From the NCBI GenBank assembly GCA_964427855.1, contig CAYRVH010000011.1, positions 4,191-68,190 on the forward strand: a stretch of 64,000 nucleotides of DNA, read 5' to 3'. The translations under genes and the position numbers were made by a program. The stretch is from JAUPKT01 sp964427855 (GTDB lineage: Bacteria > Desulfobacterota > Desulfomonilia > Desulfomonilales > Desulfomonilaceae). Below are positions 9,337 to 17,305 of the stretch, in pieces; within the stretch, counting starts at the first letter, position 1; each line of letters begins with the position of its first letter. Under the pieces are notes generated by a model. The model was not told the origin of the DNA. It made no database searches and was given only the letters and a program-made list of their open reading frames with translations.

Positions 9337-10335
9337 TTAGGACTCTTCCTCCCACACAAAAGGCTGAGGTGACGCAAAGTCCGGTATGCCGCAGGCGCTT
9401 GCGCTGACATCTTGGACATACACGTTTTCAAATCCCATATCCCAGGCCATATCCACGAGCCGCTCATACTCATTTTCTGCCACGGTCCTCTTGAGTTCCG
9501 GAAATGTAGAAGCCTTGTATAGGGGAGCATATTGGGACATGAGGGACAGCGTAACGGCGGCGGGGAGATTATCCTTTATCCACAGCAAATTCTCTTCCAC
9601 GCCGGCGATGCCTGAGGGAAGCACGAGCAGTCGTATGATCAGTCCTCTGATTGCGCGACCTCGGAGGTCCACCACGAGGTTGCCAACTTGCCGGTGCATC
9701 TCGAGGATAGCCTCTCTGGCCGCCTGCACGTAGTCATGCGTATCGGAATAGCGTGACGCGTTCTCGTGAGAAGCGTAGCGCAGGTCAGGAAGGTACACAT
9801 CTACCACGCCGTCGAGTATGTCCAGCGTCTCGCGCGTCTCATAGCCGTTGGTGTTGTATACCAGCGGTAGTCGTAAGCCGTTTTGGCGTGCAATGGAAAG
9901 CGCTTCAAGAAACGCGGGAAGTTGGTGGGAGGGAGAGACCGCGTCGATGTTGGCGCACTGCATTCTCTGCAATTCCAACATATCATGGGCCAAGAGATCC
10001 GGGTCGGTGTCATGCCCCATGCATTCCTGGCTGATTTGGTAGTTCTGACAATACACGCAACTCATGGTACAGCCCGTCAGGAAAATCGCGCCTGCTCCTC
10101 CATCCACGGAGAGCGGGGGTTCCTCCCCAAAGTGCGGGGCCACCGCGCCTATGCGGAGCCCTGGGCCGGTGGCACAGTAGCCCAGCTCGCCTGCGGGTCT
10201 CTGGACCCCGCAACGACGCGGACACAACTGACATTCGGACGCCAATCTCCATGCCTCCAGAGTCCGTTCGCGCAGGGCTGATGGGTCGAGCAAATGCGGG
10301 ATGTCATGAGAACTAAACGACACTGAAGGACTCAC
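9337..10335 (-). CDS. Radical SAM protein, PflX / pyruvate-formate-lyase-activating-like (COG1313 type)
   Basis: 332 aa. The radical SAM cluster motif is GCTMSCVYCQNYQIS (CX3CX2C), binding the [4Fe-4S] that cleaves S-adenosylmethionine. An N-terminal Cys cluster, CQLCPRRCGVQR followed by GYC, is typical of the PflX group. Substrate glycyl enzymes for this group are not established and none is encoded nearby. The exact start is uncertain: GTG codons at 10335 and 10323 both sit near AAGGGAG. It is transcribed away from proS; the two share a 338-bp upstream region. Confidence 0.85.
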   Translation of the reverse strand: MSPSVSFSSHDIPHLLDPSALRERTLEAWRLASECQLCPRRCGVQRPAGELGYCATGPGLRIGAVAPHFGEEPPLSVDGGAGAIFLTGCTMSCVYCQNYQISQECMGHDTDPDLLAHDMLELQRMQCANIDAVSPSHQLPAFLEALSIARQNGLRLPLVYNTNGYETRETLDILDGVVDVYLPDLRYASHENASRYSDTHDYVQAAREAILEMHRQVGNLVVDLRGRAIRGLIIRLLVLPSGIAGVEENLLWIKDNLPAAVTLSLMSQYAPLYKASTFPELKRTVAENEYERLVDMAWDMGFENVYVQDVSASACGIPDFASPQPFVWEEES

Positions 10336-10673
10336 TCCCTTATAGCTATGTGCGCCTGTCTCCGGGGCTGCGCGTCGACGCTACCATGCCCCACTTTTCT
10401 CGCAACTGTCTAGTCCCATCCATGCAGCGAACTTCGCAGATTCGCCACAAACCATGGACACACTGCCGGATATGAGGCCCCGAGCACTCCGTGGCATGGA
10501 TGTGTCTTGATGGCGTCGGGATCGATCCCAGGTACAGTTAAAGAATACCCGAAAGCGCAGGTTCCTGAACCATAAAAAAGCGACGATGTTGTTTGCATTC
10601 ACTCCCCGTATGGATTACACAAAGGTAGTTATTCCATCAATGCAACTGGCTCGCCAAGATAAGGGGAACACAT
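10336..10673. other. Intergenic region between divergent PflX-like gene and proS
   Basis: 338 bp. Should contain promoters for both genes. I see no T-box, riboswitch or strong sigma-70 match. The short minus frames here have no support. Confidence 0.4.
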
Positions 10674-12380
10674 ATGAGAATGTCGAGGCTGCTTATTCCG
10701 ACGCTGAAGGAAGACCCTTCCGACGCTGAGGTCATTAGTCATAAACTGCTGCTCAGAGCTGGCATGATCCGCAAACTCACTGCGGGCATCTATTCGTACC
10801 TGCCATTGGGATATCGATCGCTTCGCAAGGTCGAACAGATCGTCCGGGAAGAGATGAATGCGTCAGGGGCGCAAGAGGTTTTGCTGCCGATGGTGCAACC
10901 CGCGGAGTTATGGAAAGAGTCTGGCCGATGGGATGTGTATGGGCCCGAACTTCTCCGGTTTAAAGATCGACACGACCGCGACTGCTGTTTAGGGCCGACC
11001 CATGAAGAGGTAATTACAGACCTTGTGAGGCGAGAGGTGCGATCGTACAAGGATTTACCGCTCAATCTCTACCAGATCCAAACCAAGTTTCGAGATGAGA
11101 TTCGACCTCGTTTTGGTCTGATGAGGGGTCGAGAATTCGTGATGAAAGACGCCTACTCCTTCGACGCGACGGAGGAAGGCGCAGAAGAATCGTATCGGAT
11201 TATGAAAGATGCGTACGCTCGCATCTTCACTCGCTGTGGGCTGCATTTTGCAGTGGTGGAGGCCGACACTGGCCCCATCGGAGGCAGTTTTTCCCACGAA
11301 TTTATGGTGCTCGCCGACACCGGGGAAGACGTCATCGTCGCGTGTGATTCATGCGAATATGCGGCCAATCTCGAAAAAGCAGAGACAAGACCTTTGGCGG
11401 CCCCAGAGTCGTGGCGGCCTTGTGCGAGCGAGAGAGTTTCCACGCCAGGGCTGACAACCGTAGAAGAGGTCGCGGCGTTTTTCAAGGTGCAGCCGCAGGA
11501 CATCATCAAGACGCTTGTCTTCTCCACTGAAAATGGCCCTGTGGTCGTACTCACCAGAGGAGACCACGAGGTGAATGAAATTAAGGTAAAGAATTTTCTG
11601 CGAGTCAGCGCCCTGGAGTTTGCCGATGCGAAACTGGTGGAAGAGGTCACCGGCGGTCCCAAAGGTTTTTCAGGACCGGTTGGCCTGGCGGGGGCGCCTA
11701 TACTGGCTGATTACGCCGTGAGGGCAATGACCTGCGCAGTGGTGGGCGCCAATTGCTCCGACATGCACCTCACAGGAATTAACCCCCAGACCGACTTCAA
11801 GGTGGATCACTATGGAGATTTTCGCAGTGCGGCGGCTGGGGACCCCTGTCCCAGGTGCCAAGGAACGCTCGCGTTGAGCCGCGGCATCGAGGTGGGCCAC
11901 ATTTTCAAACTGGGCCTGAAGTACTCCAAGGCCATGAACGCCGGCTTCTTGGACCGAGAAGGCATTGAAACGCCTATGGTCATGGGTTGCTATGGGATAG
12001 GCGTCAGCCGCATCATCGCTGCCGCCATTGAACAGAACCATGATGAGGAGGGCATCATTTTCCCTCCTCCTCTCGCTCCGTTCCAGGTGATCGTGTCTCC
12101 CGTGGGTGGAAAAGACGGCGCCATCGACGAAACCGCAGAAAAAGTGTACAGGAGCTTGTGGGGTGCGGGCATCGATGCGCTTCTCGACGACAGGGACGAA
12201 CGACCTGGCGTCAAATTCAAGGACGCCGACCTGATGGGAATTCCCCTGAGGATCACCATAGGTAAAAAAGCCCTGTCGAGCGGCAACTTGGAGCTAAGGA
12301 ATCGTAAGACCAGAGACGTGACGCTTGCGCCAGTGAGCGATATTGTGCAGGCGGTCCAGGAAGCGCTCGCGCAGTGGTAG
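10674..12380 (+). CDS. proS: Prolyl-tRNA synthetase (bacterial type)
   Basis: 568 aa, class II aminoacyl-tRNA synthetase charging tRNA-Pro. The start AAGGGGA-6 nt-ATG is clear. Motif 2 region (TKFRDEIRPRFGLMRGREF) and motif 3 (GCYGIGVSRIIAAAIEQN) are present. A central insertion domain (about residues 220-400, with TPGLTTVEEVAAFF and VLTRGDHEVNEIKVKNFL) is the YbaK-like editing domain that removes Ala from tRNA-Pro. The C-terminal anticodon-binding domain (PVGGKDGAIDETAEKVYRSL, then DDRDERPGVKFKDADLMGIP) is complete. Stands alone on the plus strand. Confidence 0.97.
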   Translation: MRMSRLLIPTLKEDPSDAEVISHKLLLRAGMIRKLTAGIYSYLPLGYRSLRKVEQIVREEMNASGAQEVLLPMVQPAELWKESGRWDVYGPELLRFKDRHDRDCCLGPTHEEVITDLVRREVRSYKDLPLNLYQIQTKFRDEIRPRFGLMRGREFVMKDAYSFDATEEGAEESYRIMKDAYARIFTRCGLHFAVVEADTGPIGGSFSHEFMVLADTGEDVIVACDSCEYAANLEKAETRPLAAPESWRPCASERVSTPGLTTVEEVAAFFKVQPQDIIKTLVFSTENGPVVVLTRGDHEVNEIKVKNFLRVSALEFADAKLVEEVTGGPKGFSGPVGLAGAPILADYAVRAMTCAVVGANCSDMHLTGINPQTDFKVDHYGDFRSAAAGDPCPRCQGTLALSRGIEVGHIFKLGLKYSKAMNAGFLDREGIETPMVMGCYGIGVSRIIAAAIEQNHDEEGIIFPPPLAPFQVIVSPVGGKDGAIDETAEKVYRSLWGAGIDALLDDRDERPGVKFKDADLMGIPLRITIGKKALSSGNLELRNRKTRDVTLAPVSDIVQAVQEALAQW

Positions 12381-12713
12381 CTGCATAGACCGATTCTTAA
12401 AATTTGAGTCCGAATGCATTTTGGTATCATCTAGAGCGAGAAAACTTCTATGAAAGCTCTATGACGGCCCGGAGCCCCCTAGTTTTGTCATTTCGAAGGC
12501 GGGAGGTTCGAACGAAAGCGGGACGCCGAGACATTCGTGTCGTTTCAAAGTGGCCATGCGACTGAGAAACCTTCGTCTGGGTCAAGGCTTCTCGCTTGGC
12601 TCGAAATGACCGCATAGCTTGCTGCGGGACAGGGGAGTTTTGAAATTGATCACGACGTGGCCGCGTATCGGCTTGCGCAGTCCGTGGTCCATGGAACGAG
12701 ACGAGGGAGAGGC
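12381..12713. other. Non-coding region with repeat B copy
   Basis: About 330 bp between convergent genes, dominated by a MITE-like element (12487-12610). No clear Rho-independent terminator with a T run. Confidence 0.5.
12487..12610. repeat. Repeat B copy 2 (MITE-like, 124 bp)
   Basis: Bounded by perfect 10-bp inverted repeats GTCATTTCGA (12487-12496) and TCGAAATGAC (12601-12610), as in the copies at 6490 and 32109, with a different interior. Confidence 0.7.
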
Positions 12714-13016
12714 TCAGCGATTATAATAATAGGAATGATAGGGATTCCCGGAAAACCCTTGCTGCGGGTAGCCGTAAGGCCTCTGGTACTGGCCTGAGTA
12801 GCCCCAAGAACCGCCGTACGTGCCATAGCCGAAGACGCCGCCAGAATATCCAGGTGGATAGTAATAATATGGCGCTGGGGGAGCTGTGGGCGACCATTGG
12901 TTGGGGTACGCCTGCATGGGGGCAGACCATTTGATCGGTTCTTCAGCCGCGTGGGCAACGCATATAGAAAAGACCACCGCGAGAAGGGCCGCCAAGATGG
13001 GAGAGGAGTTTCTCAT
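12714..13016 (-). CDS. Small secreted Gly/Tyr/Pro-rich protein
   Basis: 100 aa. AGAGGGA 7 nt before the ATG; signal peptide MRNSSPILAALLAVVFS... ending AHA. The mature ~77 residues are low complexity (PPAPYYYYPPGYSGG, GYGTYGGSWGYSG, ending YYYNR), with no Cys. No family recognised. Composition suggests a disordered secreted or surface protein. It has its own strong promoter and diverges from the arsR operon, so co-regulation is possible but unproven. Confidence 0.65.
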   Translation of the reverse strand: MRNSSPILAALLAVVFSICVAHAAEEPIKWSAPMQAYPNQWSPTAPPAPYYYYPPGYSGGVFGYGTYGGSWGYSGQYQRPYGYPQQGFSGNPYHSYYYNR

Positions 13017-13063
13017 GTGAGGTTCCCTCTGTGATCATGCCTGTAATGTATTTCCGAGGAGAG

Positions 13064-13092
13064 ATTATAATTGAAATATGTTCTCTTGTCGA
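13064..13092 (-). promoter_or_regulatory. Sigma-70 promoter of the small secreted protein gene
   Basis: On the minus strand, -35 TCGACA (13092-13087), 17-nt spacer, -10 TATAAT (13069-13064): five of six and six of six consensus bases. Confidence 0.65.
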
Positions 13093-13125
13093 GGGCTCTT
13101 TACGTGGGATGCGGAAAGACGGCGC

Positions 13126-13154
13126 TTGACGATTCCACCAATACACCATATCAT
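13126..13154 (+). promoter_or_regulatory. Sigma-70 promoter of the arsR metal operon
   Basis: -35 TTGACG (13126-13131), 17-nt spacer, -10 TATCAT (13149-13154), 27 bp before the arsR ATG. A metal-responsive operator would be expected here, but I see no clear palindrome. Confidence 0.65.
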
Positions 13155-13180
13155 GTAGTAGTGAGCAAATAAGGAGATTC

Positions 13181-13567
13181 ATGGCTTTAGATAAGAGTTC
13201 CGAACTATGTTCTTGTTCCCTCAAGCCATCCCTTGAGGATCGGGAGCTGATCACCCCCGCTCAAGCCCGTGAACTCGTGGCGTTATTTAAGGTTTTGGCC
13301 AACGACACGCGGCTGCGTTTGCTTCACGCCTTGGCTCGGTCGGGAGAGTTATGCGTGATGGAATTGGCAGCCGCCGTGGGGATGAAACCCCAGGCCGTGT
13401 CCAATCAATTACAACGCCTTGCCGACAGACACATTCTCAGGGCCGCTCGGTGCGGAAACAACATTCACTACCGCGTCGTGGACCCATGCGTGCTGAGCCT
13501 GCTCGAACGTGGGTTATGCCTTGTCGAGGAGAATCAACAGAGAGCTGGGGACAAGGAGCAGCGTTAA
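13181..13567 (+). CDS. ArsR/SmtB family metal-responsive repressor
   Basis: 128-aa winged-helix repressor. KVLANDTRLRLLHALARSGELCVMELAAAV followed by a recognition helix QAVSNQLQRLADRHIL is the classic ArsR fold. Candidate metal ligands are Cys in GELCVMEL (helix alpha3, where CadC/ArsR-type sensors place Cys), an N-terminal pair in SSELCSCSL, and later DPCVLSLLERGLCLVEE. AAGGAG stands 5-6 nt before the ATG. It is first in an operon with a Cys-rich peptide and a P1B ATPase, so it most likely represses metal efflux until a thiophilic ion such as Cd, Pb, Zn or Cu binds. The exact ion cannot be told from sequence. Confidence 0.88.
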   Translation: MALDKSSELCSCSLKPSLEDRELITPAQARELVALFKVLANDTRLRLLHALARSGELCVMELAAAVGMKPQAVSNQLQRLADRHILRAARCGNNIHYRVVDPCVLSLLERGLCLVEENQQRAGDKEQR

Positions 13568-13593
13568 AGGAACGAAACAATAGGAGGCACATC

Positions 13594-13758
13594 ATGGAAA
13601 AGGAAAACGGCGAAGTGAAAACCGGCAAAAAAGGCTTTTGGGCTATTCTCAAGGAGTCCATGAACAAGGCGAGCAGCGGTTGCGGCCCTGGGTGCGGCTG
13701 CCACCTCGAGGATCAGACCAGCACAAATCAGCAGAAGGATGCGCCGGAGAATTCGTGA
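13594..13758 (+). CDS. Cys-rich 54-aa putative metal-binding peptide
   Basis: Very small gene with a textbook ribosome site (TAGGAGG, 6 nt before the ATG). Lys/Glu-rich N-terminus, then KASSGCGPGCGCHLED: three Cys and one His in eight residues, a likely soft-metal site. Its stop TGA overlaps the GTG start of the P1B ATPase by 4 bp (GTGA), so translation is probably coupled. The ATPase has no N-terminal HMA metal-binding domain. I infer that this peptide is a detached metal chaperone or sensor for the pump. No signal peptide. A real gene by context; function is inference. Confidence 0.7.
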   Translation: MEKENGEVKTGKKGFWAILKESMNKASSGCGPGCGCHLEDQTSTNQQKDAPENS

Positions 13759-15773
13759 AAAAACGAGCAGCAGGCATGATAGATCATCCAAATGAATCGC
13801 AAAACTGGCAACAAATACTCATCTTTGCGCTCGCGCCGCTGATAGTGGGCTTATTGACCCTGGCCTCTTGGCTCCTGGGCCCCTGGCATGGCGGGCCTTG
13901 GCTGCTCTTGGGCCTCTGGCAGGTCCAGCCGGGGATGCTGGCTGCGGGACTTGCGCTCGTCGCCACCTTTTTCGGTGGATGGCAGCGATTTCTGGCAGGC
14001 CTTCGGGACGTGACACACCGCAGGATTACAGTTAACGTCTTCGTGACCATGGCGATTTTTATCACCATAGCAGCCGGCGAGTTCTTGCCGGCGGCGGTGA
14101 TCATTTTGATTATGTCCGTGGTCGGTGCTTTGGAGTCTTACACACTCGACAGAACGCGCCGGAGTATCCGCGGCCTGCTTAATCTCACCCCTCAAATGGC
14201 ACACGTGCGGCGTGGGGATGGGGAGGTACTCGTTGCCGTGGCCGAGCTTCAGCACGGAGATATCGTGATCGTAAGGCCGGGTGAGCGCATTCCGGTGGAC
14301 GGCGTGGTGACAGCGGGAGCCGCCGCCGTCGATCAAGCCCACATTACAGGCGAATCCATGCCTGTTGAAAAGCTCAAGGGCCACGAGGTGTTCGCTGGCA
14401 CATTGACGGAGGATGGCCGTCTTGAAATTCGAACGACCAAGATCGGCGGGGATACCACCCTTGCAAGGATCGTTCACCTGGTGGAGGAGGCTCAGGAATC
14501 CAAAGCCCCCATCCAGGGGGTTGCTGACCGCTTCACCGCGTGGTTCCTCCCGACGGTCCTCGTGCTGGCGGTTATCGGGTATCTGACCTCGGGTGACGTG
14601 AAGGTGGCCGTCGCCATTCTGCTCGTGGCATGCCCATGCGCCTTCGCCATCGCGACGCCCTCAGCCGTGGCCGCGGGCATTGCCAACATGGCACGGCGAT
14701 CCGTACTCATCAAGGGCGGCATTTTCTTCGAGATCGCAGGCAGGATCGACTCCCTGGTTGTTGACAAAACCGGCACCCTCACCCTGGGCCGCCCGAAAGT
14801 CCTGGAGGTGATCAGCGGGGATGGCACGCCGAAAGACGAAGTGTTGAGACTGGCCGCCATCGCTGAAAAGTACTCAGAGCATCCTTTGGCAAAAGCGGTA
14901 ATGGCGCTTGCCAAGGAAAGGGCGCTTGAGATCCCGGACCCCGATGAGTTCAGGATCGAGGTTGGCATGGGGGTCGTGTGTTTCCACGATGGACAGGAGA
15001 TCGTGGTGGGTAGGGACTCTTTTCTGAGAGGACAGGGAGTCGTCGTTCCCGCCTGGATTGCGCAAGCAATGACGGGGCAATCCGACCTGGGAAGAACGGC
15101 GATCCTTGTTGCGCAAAATCGCGAAGCCATCGGACTTCTGTCCATCGCGGATGAAGTGAGAGCCGAGACAGTGGGTGCAATTGAATCGTTGAAGTCGCTT
15201 GGCGTGGGCAAAACCACCATGTTGACGGGTGATAACGCCAAAATTGCCCAAGCCGTAGCTTCTCGAATCGGCGTCGATGAATTCCGGGCCGAGCTCTTAC
15301 CGGAGGAGAAGCAGTCCGCCATCAAAGAGATGAAACACAAGGGGCTGATCGTGGCCATGGTCGGCGACGGGATCAACGACGCGCCTGCCCTGGCGCTCGC
15401 CGATGTCGGCATCGTGATGGGTGGAACCGGCGCAGACGTCGCCATTGAGGCGGCTGATGTCACTCTCATGGACGGCAATCTCTCGCGTCTGGTGGAATTC
15501 GTTCAAATGTCCCGAAAGGTGCTGCGGCGGATCAAACTCAATATCTTTTTTTCCATAATCTATAATGTGATCGGTCTGACACTGGCGATGTGTGGACACC
15601 TGACGCCGGTCACGGCCGTCATTTTCCAAGAAGCCGGCTGCGTCACCGTGGTTCTCAGCTCCGTGCTGCTGCTCTGGGCCAAGGTTCCAGGCCCAAGAAG
15701 CTGCGGGGTAGACTCCCGCGACGCCCCCCTTCCTGAAGGTTCTCATTTGCCGGTGGTCTGCCGGCCGGATTAA
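13755..15773 (+). CDS. P1B-type heavy-metal-transporting ATPase without HMA domain
   Basis: 672-aa inner-membrane efflux pump. Landmarks: actuator loop ITGESMPVEK, the membrane metal site CPC (293-295) in VACPCAFAIATP, phosphorylation Asp337 in DKTGT, SEHPLAKAV (the HP locus of P1B ATPases), and MVGDGINDAPAL. Membrane helices 7-8 read NIFFSIIYNVIGL and FQEAGCVTVVLSSVLLL, which does not cleanly match the Zn/Cd (K...D) or Cu pattern, so metal choice is open. I start at GTG 13755 because it overlaps the previous stop (GTGA) and GGAG precedes it; ATG 13776 lacks a ribosome site. No N-terminal GMTCxxC domain is present. The C-terminal tail has two Cys (RSCGVDSR, VVCRPD). Confidence 0.92.
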   Translation: MKKRAAGMIDHPNESQNWQQILIFALAPLIVGLLTLASWLLGPWHGGPWLLLGLWQVQPGMLAAGLALVATFFGGWQRFLAGLRDVTHRRITVNVFVTMAIFITIAAGEFLPAAVIILIMSVVGALESYTLDRTRRSIRGLLNLTPQMAHVRRGDGEVLVAVAELQHGDIVIVRPGERIPVDGVVTAGAAAVDQAHITGESMPVEKLKGHEVFAGTLTEDGRLEIRTTKIGGDTTLARIVHLVEEAQESKAPIQGVADRFTAWFLPTVLVLAVIGYLTSGDVKVAVAILLVACPCAFAIATPSAVAAGIANMARRSVLIKGGIFFEIAGRIDSLVVDKTGTLTLGRPKVLEVISGDGTPKDEVLRLAAIAEKYSEHPLAKAVMALAKERALEIPDPDEFRIEVGMGVVCFHDGQEIVVGRDSFLRGQGVVVPAWIAQAMTGQSDLGRTAILVAQNREAIGLLSIADEVRAETVGAIESLKSLGVGKTTMLTGDNAKIAQAVASRIGVDEFRAELLPEEKQSAIKEMKHKGLIVAMVGDGINDAPALALADVGIVMGGTGADVAIEAADVTLMDGNLSRLVEFVQMSRKVLRRIKLNIFFSIIYNVIGLTLAMCGHLTPVTAVIFQEAGCVTVVLSSVLLLWAKVPGPRSCGVDSRDAPLPEGSHLPVVCRPD

Positions 15774-15879
15774 AGAGGATACATGATAGATCACTGAAGA
15801 ACGGCTTAGCGCTTCTTTCTTAATTCTCTTCTGATACCTGTCCGGGTTGATCTAAATGTGGGGGGAAGGAGAATGCCGT

Positions 15880-16203
15880 TTGATCAAAAGTCTTGTTTTC
15901 TATGTGCTCGCTGCTTTCGCGGAAATTGCAGGGTGTTTTGCGTTCTGGGCTTGGCTGCGTCTTCACAAGCCGGCATGGGTGATCGCGCCCGGCCTCGTGT
16001 CTCTGACGGCGTTCGCCTATTTCTTGACCAAAGTGGAGACTGATTTTGCCGGTCGCGCCTATGCGGCCTATGGAAGCATCTACATCGCTGCTTCATTTGT
16101 TTGGTTATGGCTGGTTGAACACAAGATGCCGGACGCATGGGATTCCATAGGAGTGGCAATTTGCCTTGTGGGAGGCATCCTGATTATTTTCGGGCCGAGG
16201 TAA
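15880..16203 (+). CDS. YnfA/UPF0060 family small membrane protein
   Basis: 107 aa with four membrane helices; AEIAGCFAFWAWLRL, TDFAGRAYAAYGSIYIAASFVWLW and a GGILIIFGPR end match the UPF0060/YnfA family (about 108 aa), related to small multidrug-resistance transporters. The TTG start at 15880 is chosen over ATG 15856 because AAGGAG lies 7 nt before it and the length then fits the family. It follows the P1B ATPase by about 106 bp on the same strand and may belong to the same resistance locus; the substrate is unknown. Confidence 0.85.
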   Translation: MIKSLVFYVLAAFAEIAGCFAFWAWLRLHKPAWVIAPGLVSLTAFAYFLTKVETDFAGRAYAAYGSIYIAASFVWLWLVEHKMPDAWDSIGVAICLVGGILIIFGPR

Positions 16204-16373
16204 TCAGCGTCAATCGTCAGAGAACCAGAACCGATGGCTCACTAAAGATAAGACAATTCCGCTGGTTCACGAAATATCCGAGCCGCGGGACCGTACCTTA
16301 AAGGAAATCTCTTTCTGCACAAACCAGCTGGGTGCCGCCCGACCACCCAGCAACTCGTGGGTGTAGGAATGCT

Positions 16374-16524
16374 CGAAATTAATCACTAATTGGGGGCCGT
16401 ATACCCTCATTGCGTCATCCTCACGAAAGTGGGTATCCATACTGAGTTTCCTGGATTCCCATTTTCATGGGAACGACAACGTCACCTCTGAGCATTTCGT
16501 GATTTCTTTTGAGAAAGGCTATAT
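16374..16524 (+). repeat. Repeat A copy 3
   Basis: Well-preserved copy: TTAATCACTAATTGGGGGCC, GTCATCCTCACGAAAGTGGG, CTGGATTCCCATTTTCATGG, and TTTCGTGATTTCTTTTGAGA at the right end. Confidence 0.85.
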
Positions 16525-16821
16525 CCTCGGTATGTCGCGCGTCACGCCCCCGGTGACTGAGCCGGCGTATGCGGAGGGGGTGTCTGAATCGAGGGGCGAG
16601 AAAAAGGCTGCGGTATCGTCGGACTTACGAGAGGCGCGAATCCCATCCAAGAGTACCTCAGTTCCAAGTGATTCCTGCTTCTTGAATTTTCCATCGTTCA
16701 AGTCGATGTCGAGTACTATCCGGGGTGATTTCCCTCAGAGCCACCTCCGAGAAACCGAAACGGTCGAAAAGAACCTCGAAACTGCCAAGATCACCTTGGT
16801 GAGTAACCTCTCCTTCAATGA

Positions 16822-17045
16822 TGGGGAATCCGCGTCAGCATGGATGGAAAAGGTCGGTGCAAGGACAACATATACGTAGAGCGTCTGTGGAAGAGCGTCA
16901 AGTACGAAGAAGTCTATCTCAAGGCGTTTTGCTCGCTTGGAGAGTCTCGTTAGGACTTGACCAATATTTTAGCTCTTACAACCACCGGAGACGGCGTTAG
17001 GTTCTTGGAGGAAGGACCCCGGATGGGGTCTATTCTGGTACCTGT
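16822..17045 (+). pseudogene. IS3-family transposase (OrfB) 3' remnant
   Basis: Reading from about 16825 gives GIRVSMDGKGRCKDNIYVER and then LWKSVKYEEVYLKAF, the hallmark C-terminal part of the IS3-group DDE transposase (around the final catalytic Glu, in VERLWKSVKYEEVYL). The frame then stops at 16951-16953. The rest continues in other frames: LDQYFSSYNHRRR, then VLGGRTPDGVYSG near 17005-17040. Everything upstream of GIRVS is missing. It is a frameshifted, 5'-deleted insertion-sequence scar and cannot encode an active transposase. No inverted repeats or target duplication recognised. Confidence 0.75.
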
Positions 17046-17223
17046 CCCCACCCCGGTAGCAGCGGGAACCATCAGCGTACCACTTATCAGACTCGTACGG
17101 CTGTCCAAACAACTTAGACCATCGAGATCGGTTGAGACACCGGTCAATGCTGTCTCTCGCCAGTCATCTTCCATGACCCAATTTCTTTGCCTTTCTTATG
17201 GTGCTTGAACAGTTATTATCGTC

Positions 17224-17276
17224 TCGTTAAATAAGGCCAAACGCTATTAACGAAACCGCCAAATCGGTTAATAAGA
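17224..17276. promoter_or_regulatory. Operator-like repeated motifs downstream of fic
   Basis: Three related half-sites: TCGTTAAATAAG (17224-17235), GCTATTAACGA (17243-17253, inverted) and TCGGTTAATAAGA (17264-17276). The same TCGTT(N)AATAA motif recurs upstream of fic. Confidence 0.45.
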
Positions 17277-17305
17277 TACAGTTATGTCCTCCCTTGCCAG
17301 ACACA

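Larger units (their letters stand above)
16204..17305. other. Long gene-poor region (repeat A copy, transposase relic, operator-like motifs)
   Basis: 1.1 kb between ynfA-like and fic (convergent). Contains a repeat A copy (16374-16524), an IS3-type transposase fragment (16822-17045) and AT-rich repeated motifs at 17224-17276. The stretch 16530-16820 is unassigned: I recognise nothing in any frame. Confidence 0.5.

Noticed and set aside
13638..13754. Upstream extension of the P1B ATPase open frame
   Set aside because: It overlaps the well-supported 54-aa peptide gene in another frame, and the GTGA overlap gives a better start.
16499..16879. 126-aa plus-strand open frame
   Set aside because: It begins in repeat A DNA, crosses the IS3 relic out of frame, has no ribosome site and no recognisable domain.
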